Shown here: positions 24,823-37,320 of the stretch, in pieces
Layout: each line of letters begins with the position of its first letter
Numbering within the stretch: position 1 is the stretch's first letter
Origin: Annulohypoxylon bovei var. microspora
Taxonomy: Eukaryota; Ascomycota; Sordariomycetes; Xylariales; Hypoxylaceae
DNA length: 64,000 nucleotides
NCBI GenBank assembly: GCA_022836615.1
Contig: MU405352.1
Coordinates: 1-64,000 of the forward strand
Direction: 5' to 3'
The notes under the pieces: generated by a model
The model's input: the letters and a program-made list of their open reading frames with translations, nothing else
The model's database searches: none
What the model was told of the DNA's origin: nothing
Program-made: the position numbers and the translations under genes

Positions 24823-26557
24823 ATGGACCTTCTCGAGAAGTCGAAGAGACCGCAAGCCGACCCGACTCCTACCAACCACATAGAGTATAGCGAGGTCAGA
24901 AGTAATGAGGGTTATATACATTCTCACTTAAGGGGCACCAGCAAGAGGGTGATCCAGGTATCCTACTGCAATGATATCCTACCTTTGTTTGGACATTCTC
25001 ACCCTGACAGGTCTGTGCCACGGCTGCTCTTGGTGGATTCCTCTACGGCTTCGCGGTAAATTCTATGAGTAGCACTTTAGCGCAAACCAGTTTCATAGAG
25101 CTATTCCTAACGACACCCGACGCAACTTCTCGCATGGACGGGCTGTTGGCCTGCTTTATGGGCGGGGCCTTCTTTGGTGCTATCGCCCAAGCTCCAATAT
25201 CGAATAAATGGGGTCGTCGGAGGGCAAACCTCGCGGCCGCCTTCGTCTCGGTCGTAGCTGGAGTTCTGCAATCCGCATCATATCGCATCGAGATGCTCCT
25301 CGTCGCCCGTACCATATGCGGCATCGGGGGCGGGATGGTTATAGCTAACAGCCCAGTCTACATGAGTGAAGTCGCCCCACCTCACACTCGCGGCCTACTT
25401 GTGGGGCTTCAAGGTGTTGGGATCGTCATCTCTTATGCTACCTGCTCGTTGTGCGGTTTGGTATTTAGCTTCGTCCGGAATCCGGTCCAATGGCGTCTGA
25501 TATACACCGTCCTAACTGGCCTAGCGATTGTGTTTGCCTGCTCGCTTATTTCTCTACCGGAGTCTCCTCGGTGGCTTATGGAAAAGGGTAAAGAAGAACA
25601 AGCAATTGCTGAGCTCGAGAAACTGCATCGAACTAAATCGGATTCAAACGGCGCCCTCGTTCGCGCAGAAGCAATCCAGATCAAAGCCCAGGTCGAAGCC
25701 GAGCGGCACTTGCCGAAGGGGTACATCTACATCTTCAAAACACCACATCTCCGCAGACGAGCATTCTGTTCTATGCTCTTGTGGACGATGGGACAGGGTA
25801 CGGGGATCACCGCCATTGCTAATTTATTCCCGACGCTGATGGGCGGGCTTGGGTTCGGGAACACTCTTCAGCTTGGCTTGGGCTGTGCATGGACAAGCGT
25901 ATTGATCATCGGGTGCATGGTGAACGTGGTTTTGATAGACAGAATAGGCCGCATTAAGCTTCTTGGTGAGCTTTTTCTATCACGTCTCCTTTTCTTTTTC
26001 TTGTTTCGGCTAACAACATCCATTAAGTAATTGGGGGGATAGCTAACGCCACGATTCTTGCTATCATGACACTACTCATCAAATATTATCTCAACACTAC
26101 CTATCAGCCCGGAATTACCGCTATTGTCGCGCTTTATTTTATCTTTGGGCTCGCATTTACCTCGACGATTGATTGCACTTCATACGCCTACGGTTCAGAG
26201 ATATGGCCCACGCACCTGCGAAGCGAAGGTTCTACCCTCGTTTTCTTGTCTTTCTTCGCCAACTCTCTTGCGTATAGTGCTCCTGTCAATTTAGCGCTGA
26301 AGACCATCGGATGGAAATACTATCTCGTCTTTGTCACTGTGACTACAGTGTCTACGGCGATCATCGCTGTCTGTTGTCCGGAGGTAATACGCTAACATGT
26401 CCACATTTCCGATTGGTATCACTAATACTTTCTTCAGACTAAGAACCTCACGCTCGAAGAAATTTCCGCACTGTTTGGTGACGAGGTGGCTGTCAACTTC
26501 GAAGATGCTATTGCATCTGAACTTCAACCAAGGACTAGCGATAGAAAGATGACATAA
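24823..26557 (+). CDS. MFS transporter, sugar-porter type
   Basis: This is a plasma-membrane carrier of the major facilitator superfamily, sugar porter branch, 521 residues in four exons (24,823-24,957, 25,011-25,965, 26,028-26,383, 26,438-26,557). About twelve hydrophobic segments are visible. Sugar-porter signatures are present: GGFLYGFAV at helix 1, NKWGRRR in the first cytoplasmic loop, PESPRWLMEKGK after helix 6, DRIGRIKLL in the second half, and SEIWPTHLR near helix 10. The second intron separates KLL from VIGGIAN. The sequence is complete and in frame. Substrates in this branch include hexoses, quinate and other polyols; nothing here fixes which. It may serve nutrition or export next to the biosynthetic genes. 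Confidence 0.88.
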
Positions 26558-27734
26558 TAATCCATTCAGGGGAAAGGCGGGTATTTCCGTACTTACCTAG
26601 GTACTTAGGTAGACGGCCCTCGATGCAAGACGATATATTCGCATGAGACTATTTAGATTGGTACTGTCCCATAAAATTTTGCCACTTAGAGGCCGTTCCG
26701 GGATGTATCCGATTTGATATCGTAATTGATATACGCATCAATTATCAGGTTGTTTGCTTTTACGTACGTATAACTACTTCATATCAAGCATGATATCGGA
26801 GAAAGTTGGATAAGTAAAATCTGATAAATCATGTTGCGCTGGTCAATCGGCTTTTATTCCATGGAGTAGCTGATCATTCGAAGCAGCGGCGGCACTGTAG
26901 TTTGAATCTCGATTTCAGAGGCTAAGGATTTCGAAACAAGCCCCCAACGCCACCAGGTACTTATAGAATGCCGTAAACTAGTCTCTCGACATATGCACGT
27001 ACCTAGGTAGGTGTTCTTAAGAAGCTAGGTACTATAGAAGCCTCAGTGAGAGACAACTAATAATTTGACACCTGTAACTGATTATTTATCTCGACTTCTA
27101 TTGAAATCGAAGTATGTAAAATCCACCAAACATGGCTACATATGCCCTTGTAAGGATTTCTCGGAAGAGTTGTAGGTTTCTGGAAGGGAGTGGCACACTT
27201 CTAGCTTCAATGTTCTGTGTAATTATCACATCATCGATGACGACGGCTTGCGCGTTGAAATAATTTCGATTCTCAAGCCACATCAATATATTAATGTTAG
27301 CGAGATTCGTGAGTTGCAAGATGTGCAAAGTTCTAGGCCTTACTCCGCGTTGGGAACACGGGAATGTCCATTTGCTTTTGTGTAGCCCGTTGTCCTCGGC
27401 CAATGATGACATTGCCATTGCACGGGACAATTCGCTGTTTATTTCTGCAGGGACTTTTTCCTTTTTTTTTGAACACAGGCAGTATCTTCAAAGTTGGTGG
27501 CAATGCCTCTGTATTCATCATGTAGTCCCTACCCCTATCCCTGTATCGGCTTTCCCGCGATCACGTCTCAGCAGGAGGAGCATTATGAATATCTTAATGA
27601 AGACGTTGATTATATTATTTATTCGCCCATGAACTAGATGAATGAGAAGTGTTAACCCGGAATTTGTATATCTAACGACTTGAAAATTAAGCAACCTGAG
27701 AGTAACCATCCATAACCTGTTACCAAAACACAAA
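26558..27734. other. Intergenic between transporter and SAT4 genes
   Basis: No supported gene. Frames seen on both strands lack homology signals. ACCTAGGTA motifs occur near 26,596 and 27,001. Confidence 0.6.
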
Positions 27735-29083
27735 ATGCCTCTTGGAGGTAAAGGCCCGCCAACTATTGTAGTCCTTTCCATAGAGGCTGTCCTCTCTGCA
27801 GTCTTCATTGCTTCGCGGTTTTACACCCGCCAAGTTATGAAAGGGGGCGTTGGTAGCGACGACTACCTTCTTGTCTTGACTTGGGTAAGAAACGCCGCAG
27901 CACTATTATGTTCAGTATTAATAAACATCTATAAGGTATTTCAAGCACTATTCGTGGTCCTCATGATTGTCTCATCTGCCTACGGTTTTGGACAGCATAC
28001 TACGGACATCTCGTCGGACGACATCCGAATAGCTACCAAGATTGAGCTCATGGGTCAATTTGCTGTGTCGCTTGCTATGGGACTTAGCAAGACTTCCGTA
28101 GCTATGTTTCTGATGCGCATTATTGTAGCTGTCCGGTAAGGTCTCGGATATATTTACTGTCTTTGTAAACATACTCACAGAAGCTATTAGGCATAAGGTA
28201 ATCCTATGGTTCTGGATCATTACTATAATGGCTTGGTCGTTACTATTAGCCATTTCCTGCTTCGCTCAATGTACTCCGGTGGAGGCACTCTGGGATACAC
28301 GCATTAAGATTGAATCTTGCTCGTTGAATCTAACCACCATCGCATTCATCATGTGTTGTGAGTACCTAGTAATGACTCTCAAACAGGCAACGAAGACTAA
28401 TACGGTAAAGCTTGGTCCGCTGCAATGGATTTTTTCTTGGCCGCTTTCCCCTGGATTGTCCTTTGGAATCTTAATATGCAGAGGAGAGAAAAGATCACAA
28501 TTTGCGTTTCCCTTAGTTTAGGAGTACTGTAAGTTGAACCCCATCTAACGCCATATATCACGAGTTAACTTTAGGCAGGGCAGGAATTTGCGGAATTGTT
28601 AGGACTTCCGGACTCGCGGTACTCAGTCAGACAGCCGACTACCTGTGTAAGTTCAGAGTATGCCTCCTTAGATTCTAAATCTAATATCACGAACTAAAAA
28701 TAGATGCCACTGCCGACTCCGTCATGTGGACAAGTAGCGAGTTAACCACCACGATCATCTGCGTATCCATCCCTGTACTTCGACCACTGTGGGGCAAGCT
28801 TGTCGGTAGGACCAACACGGATCAATATTATGAACATAGCGATGGATCTGATGGAATCGTCACGATTGGGAGAATGAGAAAAGCAAGGAAAGCAGATACG
28901 GAGCTTGCTTTAGATACAATCCCTCGACCGGACGTCAAGGACACTCACACAACGGAAATCGGCACTAATCGGCGTAACTCAGACACAGGTAGCGAACGGA
29001 GCATCTTGAGGAATAGTCAAGCTATTCAGAAGACAAAGGAATTTACCATCTCTTATGAGGGTGGTGGGGCTTCACAACTATAA
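27735..29083 (+). CDS. SAT4-family (fungal rhodopsin-domain) integral membrane protein
   Basis: A predicted seven-helix membrane protein of 360 residues, six exons: 27,735-27,884, 27,936-28,135, 28,191-28,357, 28,411-28,528, 28,579-28,646 and 28,704-29,083. The N-terminus (SIEAVLSAVFIASRFYTR, then GSDDYLLVLTW), QHTTDIS, the ECTPVEALWD-like stretch QCTPVEALWD, FFLAAFPW and TSSELTT are typical of the SAT4/Pth11-like group. The C-terminal 100 residues are polar and probably cytoplasmic. The first intron is 51 nt and in frame, so its retention would add 17 residues without a stop. Members of this family sit in many secondary-metabolite clusters, but their biochemical role is mostly unknown. The exon 4 border (28,411) is the least certain. 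Confidence 0.78.
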
Positions 29084-31969
29084 ACACATACCTTGGGACT
29101 AGCCCCTGATTTATGGAGTGGCGGCGACTGGACGTCGTTACTATAAAAGAAATTTGTATACTACGAGAAGATGAATGTACTTACCTAGGTAGAGTACCTA
29201 CTTACCTACTTAAAATAATTATACAGTTTCATAGTATGAGAATAGTATACGCTTGAAGTCTGACGCTGTTTCACCACTTTAAAAGATCGCGCGAGAAAGA
29301 ACCCCCCTTTTCTGTACTAGGTAGGTTGAGGGAAGTTCTTTTAGAACCTGTCTAACATTCTATTACTTTTGACTTATAAATAATAAGTTAACAGAATATT
29401 TAATTGTGATGAACCAGGTATTTCTCTCATTTCATCCAAGTATCTTAGACTACTACATAAAGTTGAGTGGTAGACACACTGGAACACATGCAGAGAACTC
29501 TACGTGATTACAGGTAGGTAATTTGGCTTCAAATACTAATATGCACGACCATTTCGTCTTATATTAAGTGGCATGCACATAGCGTAGTATCTCATGTGAT
29601 CTATATCACCCGACGAAACCATTTTACCCAAATTATCAGTAGGCGGTGTCGCAAGTACATATATCAACAGCTCCCACAGCTACCTACCTACCTACCTACC
29701 TACATATAAAACCCTCATCAAACCGCCCCGAAAACTCCAACGGACTGCGAACCTATTTAGATGTGCCATGCCTCAACAGCCGCCAATGCTAAACCCCTTT
29801 TTACTTGGCCAGCTCACGCGGTCGAGCTCGTCTAAATCCGCAATTTTATTATCGACGACTTTGCCCCCCGAAAGATAAATACTAGGATCTGGTATCTAAT
29901 TAGCTAGTAGCTAAGGAGGCATCGAATATCAAGTTACTATCAAAACATTCTCTCACAGAGCTGTGTCTCTCGATGGACGTTCAAGAAAGTTATCATTCGT
30001 CATTACTGCCAATCCAAACATGGAGCTTTGCGATGAGCCAGCCCCCCACGAACACTGAAGCTGCCGTTCGAATAGCTTGTTAGTGTATGATGTCTGGTGT
30101 CAGGTACTCAATCCCGTGCTACTTCGTGGATCTCGCAATTGCAAGACTAGGTACCTAGTATCGCATAATCGTGTCTCTACAGCAAGGGAACCATCCTTCG
30201 GTATCGGGCTCTGTATCGGGCTCTGCATCGGGCTTAGCGGCACATTGACAACGTCCGCTTATCCGTTGAGAAGCATTCCTACGGCACAAGAAATGGTTCG
30301 AATTTCAAGGGATCTAATGTGACTCTATTCGAGGGGGGTGGTTGAGACTCTAGACCGTGGTCCCTATTCGGCTGAGCGGGTACGTTCGAACCAACTCTAA
30401 ATGTTATACGTCTGACCCTATGCCGAATAGATTTCTTGTTTTGTCTCTATGCGACCTTACAAATTTGGAAGATCCTAACCGCTATTCATATATTATGGTA
30501 CACGTTCAGTTCCGACCCGATCATTGCCCCCTACCTCTTAACAAACAGAATGCGACATTCCAACGTTTCGATAATTATTGATAAGTGGGTGATTTCAACA
30601 TCATAACTACCTTGATACTGTCTTCCGACTGTTCTTGGCACGCAGATATTTCCATGCTAGCTTTGATGTTTTATGCGACTAAGACGAGCTGCCTGGAGAT
30701 AGTGGACTACGGATTCGGAATATTTCAAGCGCTGATCACGATCACCCTATTATAGTGCTGACGCCACATGAGGTTATCATATCGACATCAACTGCATGCG
30801 ACACATCAATACGTATCGTGGAATAAACCTAGAAAACGTGGGAAGCCTAAAAGGCACTGCGACTGCCGATTTGGGAACACGCTCCTTAGTTTATGTCTTG
30901 GATGACTTGAATGAGCAGTTTGGAATTTGAGGGATTTTGTTGAGTGAGAAGGGCTGTTGTCATAGGGCAAGGAATAAGACACTAAGATCTGACAACAGTC
31001 TCGACTTCAGGGGTCTGTCGAATCAGGAATACAGCATATGTTGAGACGCTTGATGCGTTAGCTTAGGTAGCCTGATATTTCATTGATCGTTCCTTATCCT
31101 ATTAATTTACCATTTTACCCTCCGTGCGGTCAGTCTCAGTGCTGAGCGGTTCAACTTGACATGCACGTCTTCAGCAGCTCTAATACCAAAATCCAAATCG
31201 TTTGATGTCTGGGTACCTTAGAGAAGCTTGGGCTAAGTGAACGAACAGTTTCGTGAGTAGGTATTTTAGCGTCACCATGCATCATAGGTGTCGCTGATGC
31301 TAATAGTTGTGAACATGGATAGCTCGTGTTGTACAGCAGTTAATTCTACTAACTAGGTTTTAACAGCCGATGCTGTGCAACGGTTGAAACGTGGGCATCG
31401 CATTTGAAATGTTCAACTTTACTAGCATAGCATCATAATACCTAACCAATGTAAACTCCAGACATGTTGACGATGACAAAGGAACGCACACCGAAGGGAC
31501 TGTGTTTGTAATCTCAGTGAGTTTCCATATCAGACGGACAAGGTTGGCTATTAGCTGTAGCCTGTAGGCTGGAAGGATCATGCATGTAGGGTCATCGATT
31601 AGGTACTCAGGTATGCATGTAGAAGATTGAAACCAGATACACAAGACACTTTTCTTTAAGAATGAAACATTTTCACATGTGAGTAAGGATAGTACCTAGG
31701 TACCTTGTAAGGATATGGACGGGGACCAATGAAAATTTAATGTGGAATTAAAACGACCTTAGTCAGATTTAGATCGACCTTCGCTTATGCACATATAGCG
31801 GTTAGCAAGGTTAACAAAAAGGCTAAGTAAACGTGGGGGTGGGGGTGGGGGTGGGGTGGTGATAGTTTATAGTACATACATATTATAAGGCCGATAAGAT
31901 AACTTTAATATTATAAAATCTTGAGTTAATATTCTAAGGGGTAAAAAGGGATAGGTAGGTAGGTAGGCA
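29084..31969. other. Long intergenic region with simple repeats
   Basis: No gene is supported in these 2.9 kb. It holds a (CTAC)n run near 29,680-29,702, three 12-bp tandem units of TCGGGCTCTGTA type near 30,203-30,238, a guanine-rich run at 31,835-31,856 and a (TAGG)n tract near 31,952. Confidence 0.6.
31835..31856 (+). repeat. G-quadruplex-type guanine repeat
   Basis: Four guanine runs of 5, 5, 5 and 4 are separated by single T residues, the canonical pattern for a stable four-stranded structure on the plus strand. It lies about 110 bp left of a MITE. Confidence 0.7.
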
Positions 31970-32183
31970 GAATGGCGTCAAATTAAATGGGCCATGTGCG
32001 AACTGGTGTCAATATTACTGTAAAGCACTGTGCGCTTTTGCTATCCCCTGGTTACCTAATCAGCACTGCTTACCAGCCAAAACTCGTGTAAGTTACCTGA
32101 ATTGGTAGTCCAAGGGATATAATTTTTTGTACAGTGTTAGACACTGTCACTCGCACATGGCCCATTTAATTTGACGCCATTCT
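31970..32183. mobile_element. MITE family M1, copy 1, 214 bp
   Basis: Inverted ends begin AGAATGGCGTCAAATTAAAT and continue to GCCATGTGCGA; they are mirrored at 32,151-32,183. The interior contains GCTATCCCCTGG and a conserved ACAGTGTTAGACACTGTC near the right end. Four more copies occur at 54,784, 57,842, 63,117 and 63,410. Flanks are TAGG repeats, so the target duplication is unclear. There is no coding capacity. Confidence 0.85.
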
Positions 32184-33108
32184 GGTAGGTAAGTAATGGA
32201 GCTCACGTTGCATAATTCCGTTCATATTTTGTATAAATGGTGTAGTATAAATGGTGTACTTTATATTAATTTGTGCCTGCCTACATACCTAGGTATGTAT
32301 TGTTTATTAATTTTATACGGCCTGTACCGGCGGTGTGTTAACTTCGTAGTCGGAAAATACCATGTGACGCATTGTATCTGTAACGTACTGCATCGATGAA
32401 GCAGTGCTTAGCATAGGTACCGGCCACGAAACCCGGTAGGGCTGAAAGCCATCGGATTTGTGGACCGGGTCAAGTATCCGAGCCGGAACATGGAACCATA
32501 TCAACGGACCGGTGATAAGTATGAACTCGATTGGCATCCTCGGATTTCATCATGGAGTATGCTGACAATGCATGCATAGTAGGATCCTTGAATTCTAGCT
32601 AGATTCGGCTGCATAGCGCGTAGTCCACCACATTATATACGACCCATGGTTTAGATCATATGCATGCACGCACCGTAAAGTGTCAGATCTACATACATAC
32701 CTACATACATACATTAGGTACATACAGCAATTAAGCTTAAGTGGTCTCCATACCACATTAACGCTACCTTAACAACATGATCTCGGTACAGAATATATTG
32801 AATATAAAGATACACGATAATAATCATGAACTTTTCAAATCCACTTCGGAAAAACTTAAGTCTTAGATGGGGACGTATTTTTGAAGAAGGCGGTAAAAAG
32901 AATATAAAACGTTTTGATATTTTTCCCACTAGCGGGGAAAATGATGACCCGTACGACCCCGGGTATGTCCCTAGCTAAGTTAGGTAGCTTACCCGTCGTT
33001 AAATTATGCTTGCAGAGCCTCGATTCGCTTGAGAGAAATTTTAATTCCCTTATCTTAAAACCGGCTCTACATACCTTTTCAGCTATGTATTATGTCAGAA
33101 TGTGATGG
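32184..33108. other. Intergenic upstream of the Zn2Cys6 regulator
   Basis: Non-coding AT-rich DNA with TACATACATAC-type runs near 32,690-32,712. Small frames show no family signal. Confidence 0.55.
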
Positions 33109-33131
33109 TTCGTATTGCCGGTGAATACGAA
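33109..33131. promoter_or_regulatory. Perfect inverted repeat upstream of the cluster regulator
   Basis: Arms TTCGTATT and AATACGAA flank a 7-bp spacer, about 210 bp before the regulator's ATG. The right arm extends to ATACGAATAG (33,125-33,134), which also occurs 102-111 bp before the PKS start; its 9-base core occurs, inverted, upstream of the monooxygenase. Spaced inverted arms suit a dimeric protein, but this is inference. Confidence 0.5.
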
Positions 33132-33341
33132 TAGGAAATCGGTGGGTAGCTAACTATTGTATAGTGTATTGCTATCATCAAGTCGATGATCAAAGTTTCA
33201 CCTAGATCAGGAATAGTCGGTCTTCAAAGTAGGACTCCCTTAGTCAGATATGGTTCCAATTCATTAAAATCCCCGAAATATCTCTCCACTGCCTAACACT
33301 GTATTCACCTTATGTCCTCCATTTGATAATAGATTAGGGCA

Positions 33342-34749
33342 ATGTCTTTTCAAGTCCCTTCATCTGACATCCAATCACGGCCTATAGAACGCGCCGAGTC
33401 TTTGAAGTCGACTGGCCGGCTGCGTTCGGCGTGCGATTCTTGTCATCAAGCCAAGATCAGATGTTCGGGAGGTAACCCTTGCTTAACTTGTTTGGTCTCT
33501 CAGGTCCACTGCACCTATAGCCCGGGCAGTCGTCTCGGCCGACCAAAAGGGAGTAAGAACAAGCGACCCACAGTAAAAGAGAATAAGAATAGGAGAGATG
33601 AGACACTCGAAAGCAACAATACCAACAGCGTGGATAGCAGTCGAGGTTCAGATGCCGCCAGGCGACGAGAGGCACAGCAACAATCGGACCCAATGCCTGT
33701 GGAATTTGATGATGAGCATGGGTTCCATTCCGGCATAACCGAAGACCTGCTCAATCCGAGTTTGACATCCTTCATCGACTCAATCAGTGGAACACATATG
33801 CAAACAAGTCTGGAAGGAGATTCAAATGCAACATTTGGTCGAGTAAGTATACAATTCGACTATGCTTTTACTTTTTTTATTTATTTATTTCTTTTACTGA
33901 TAGTTGAACTGCCGTTTCCAGACCGGCAATGCCGAAGATCAGTCCCCATATCATGACCTGGCTTTCGGGACGCCAAGGTCCACATGCGATAGCGGATATA
34001 CCACTGCTACGATCAACTCATATGCAGACGACGCAGCATTGAGTAGTCCTGGCAGTGCTATCTCAGATGGCAAACAGAAACATTCAGGAACAGGTTCATT
34101 GGCATTTCGAGAACCATCTCGGTGTCCATGTCTCCAGCAGCAGGTACACCTAGTCTACCAGCTCGGAGATCTCCAGTACTCTGGTTCCGGTAGCCCTACT
34201 ATCGATTCTATCCTTCAAGGGGTCCAACTGGCTCAAGCCCCTTGGAAAGCCCTAATGGAGTGTGGGCGATGTCAAAGGAAAGAGGACCAAAAAGAGGGGT
34301 TTCTTCTGTTTGCCACCAGCATTCGTATTCTCCTGTCACTATTTCAAAAATTAAATACAACCCCGCAAAAAAGCGATACCCTACACGGAACTGTCATGGA
34401 CCAAAAGGTTTTCCCCTTCGCCCTTGACATCAACGTCTCAGTAGGAAATTTCAAATTACTGGGTGGAATGAAGGAAGAGGTCATCGAAGTAGTGATCCGA
34501 AGGGCATTACAAAGCGTCACGGCTGCTTTGCTCCATTTATGGGAGCGCGTAGATAGACCAAGACTATCTCCAATCGCCGATCAAAATGGCGGGGGCGGCA
34601 CAGGTGATGCCCCTGAATCCCCCGTCAACATGGACTTGCAAGAACACCAACAACAGAGCGATTTCTCGCCGAATTTTGGCTCACAAGACATAAGAGCTCT
34701 TCTCAATAGCCTATATTCTATTATGCAAGTTATAAAACAGGATCTCTAG
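33342..34749 (+). CDS. Zn2Cys6 transcription factor, AflR-type cluster regulator
   Basis: A fungal binuclear zinc cluster regulator of 448 residues, exons 33,342-33,842 and 33,904-34,749 (61-nt intron; an acceptor at 33,921 would remove six residues and is also in frame). Six cysteines at residues 31, 34, 41, 47, 50 and 57 give the pattern C-x2-C-x6-C-x5-C-x2-C-x6-C. Directly after comes GRPKGSKNKR, an AT-hook-like basic run found in AflR relatives. The C-terminal half has CPCLQQQVHLVYQLGDL and MECGRCQR followed by FLLFATSIRILLSLFQKL, matching the AflR regulatory domain. Such proteins act in the nucleus and usually switch on the adjacent polyketide genes; the monooxygenase and PKS follow on the same strand. 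The target motif is not known. Confidence 0.88.
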
Positions 34750-35629
34750 AGTCGTACATATAAAAACCAAGTCTAATATCCACGTACGAGTTCGATTTCG
34801 TTACATATTTTTTAACTAACACCAATTATAGAGCTCATTCAAGCTATTCGTAAAGTAAAAGGGTAATACCACAGGTAGACCATTACACATGTAGAGTTTC
34901 CATGTTTCAAGGCAACTAATTATTTTCAATTCTACAGCATGAAGTCTGATACATCCTAGTATTTCCGTTGGTTATAGTAACTCAATACGAAGAACCCGCA
35001 TTTAATAAGGAATACAATCTTACGAAGGACAGTTACAACTACCGAAATGATTCGAAATACCTAGGGATAAGAGAGCACAATAGAAAAGCTAGGTACTCTG
35101 TGAATAAGCAGTAATAAGCTTACCTACCTAGTCAGCTTATAGAATCACTTGTATGTAACTACAGCAAATAGGAATTGCAGGTTCAAAACCTGAAAGAGCC
35201 AACCAAATGCATTCGTTTATGCCTCTTACATACATAGCTACCACCTACTTTTCATTTAAAAGCCATGCGTACTGGGGTACCTAAGTCCTAGGTACATAGG
35301 TATTCGTATCGTACGAGGGTGAGAGATGAAACGATAATCCTTCGTCCCACTAGTAATCGTCCTTGGCAACGCTAGAATATAAATGTAATAGGAAATTCCC
35401 GAGGAAATGTTCCGGCGCCGCATACATACCTCATTTCGCTAGATAGCTGTCTGTACCATGCATATCAGAACTTGGTTAATATATTATGATTCCTAGGCTC
35501 GAAACAATGTCCCGGGAATAAGCTTACCTGAGCCGAAGATGAACTAATAAAGGCAATTTTATACTCGCTCCTCTATCTTAGAATTGATCAGATAGGTACA
35601 TATTCAAGGAAATTTCTCGTATCTAGGCA
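34750..35629. other. Intergenic between regulator and monooxygenase
   Basis: No gene seen. TATTCGTAT at 35,301-35,309, about 325 bp before the monooxygenase start, matches the reverse complement of the shared motif ATACGAATA. CCTAGGTA motifs occur near 35,290. Confidence 0.5.
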
Positions 35630-37320
35630 ATGCCACTTCAAGTGATCATCGTCGGCGCAGGAATCAGCGGCCTTTGTACTGCTGTCGCACTGCAGCAGGC
35701 TGGCCATTCTGTTAAGGTAGGCTCAGACGATTGCTCGTTAATTATTGCCTACTTGCAAGCCCATCAGAAATATTAACAGAATACAGATACTAGAAAAGTC
35801 TGCATTTGCCGCTGAAGTGGGAGCCGCCCTCCTCATCACACCCAATGGGGAGCGCGTACTGTCTCGCCTAGGCTTTGATTTCAAGAGGGCCCGAGCTGAT
35901 GATATGACATGCTTCGAGTTGTTAGACGGCGTTACATTCAAGCCTCTACATCGCGCTGAGTTGAGCAACGCTCGTGAAGAGTACGGGGCACCATTGTACA
36001 CGGTTCATCGTGTGGACCTACATAACGAACTTCTACGTCTTACCTCGGCTCTAGACCTTCGATTGTCATCGAAGGTAGTATCAGCCGACGCAGAGCAAGG
36101 CTTTGTGCTACTAGAAGACGGGACGAAGCATTATGCTGACCTCATTGTCGGTGCGGATGGCCTCCATTCAGTTTTGAGAGGTGTAGCTCTAGGTGATCAG
36201 GATGCGGCCAAGCCGACTCCTTCAGGGATGAGCGCCTTCCGCTTCATGATTCCTACGTCTGAATTGCAAGACGATCCGCACTTTCAAGAACTATTGAAGT
36301 TGAAAGGAAGAGGCAATAGTGTTTTAGCGGACATAACAGCCCAGACGGAACGTCATATGGTATGGTACACGTGTCGGAAGTATGCCTTCCTCATTATCAT
36401 GACCCCCACGAGGACAGAAAGCTCATGTTTCACGCAGTGGAGAAGTGCAAAACTTCGCAGGCATTCACGAAAACATTCACAAGGACGATGTCGGTGAGCG
36501 CAGGTCGGATGAGACGTACTAATAATGGAAGAGCTAACTAAGACCTACTAAGATACCAAAACACTCATGCTAGAGCAATTCGGCCATTATCACCCTAGCG
36601 TAGTTCATATAATCAAGTAAGCAAGTAATTGTCGATTGGAAAATTATACAGCTCGCTAAAAGTACATTTCATCTAGCGTCGCCCCCAATGTCACTGATTG
36701 GCCTCTTTCCTTTCACGATCCTCTTCCGACTTGGCATCGAGGAAAAGTCGTCCTAGTTGGGGATGCTGCTCACCCAGTATGCGATATTTCCTGATTTACT
36801 TAGTTTATACTCTACTCCAAAATTCTTACACTAGATATGATGCAGATGCTTCCGTTCGGTGCACAGGGAGCGAACCAAGCCATCGAGGACGCAGGGGCTC
36901 TAGGGGCGCTTTTCAGCGGTAACGAGTCAGCAGCAGATGTTCCAAGCCGCCTTTCTCTCTTCGAACAAGTTCGTAGACTGCGCGCATCGAGAGTTCAGTC
37001 GCTTTCTAGAGTACGCCTCGGGAAAGAAAAAGAGGTGGAGGCTAGAGTGCGCCAATACGCCGACCCACCAGGCTCAGGTATGTTTGACCAGGTTTATATT
37101 AGCTTCTTACTAAACGAACCGACATTTATGTGTAATATCGCCATCGTGTCGAATCGTATCACTGATCAGCCTACCAGATGTACCAACTTCATTCTTCGAG
37201 CGGCTAGCCCATGACTATAGGTAAGTCTAGCTGGCGTCATCGATTTCTAATGCTAGAACTAACTTTTCTAGGGTTGACGTGTTCGAAGTGTGTAAGGAAA
37301 TATTAGCTAAGGATAAATAA
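35630..37320 (+). CDS. FAD-dependent monooxygenase (salicylate hydroxylase-like), eight exons
   Basis: A group A flavin monooxygenase of 407 residues. Exons: 35,630-35,716, 35,787-36,379, 36,438-36,493, 36,553-36,616, 36,677-36,776, 36,846-37,077, 37,178-37,220 and 37,272-37,320. All borders are GT-AG and keep one frame. The dinucleotide-binding GAGISGL is at residues 11-17, the DG motif is in VGADGLHS, and the second FAD motif VVLVGDAAHP is followed by MLPFGAQGANQAIEDAGALG. These enzymes hydroxylate aromatic rings next to a phenol using NAD(P)H and oxygen, sometimes with decarboxylation or dearomatization. Placed between the regulator and the PKS, it probably acts on the methylated orsellinate-type product. 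Exons 3, 4, 7 and 8 are short and rest on conserved sequence. Confidence 0.86.

Noticed and set aside
36380..36437. Apparent frameshift in the FAD monooxygenase, with an alternative frame reading DPHEDRKLMFHAVE
   Set aside because: A GT-AG intron of 58 nt joins the frame to GEVQNFAGIH, which matches the family, so the gene is intact.
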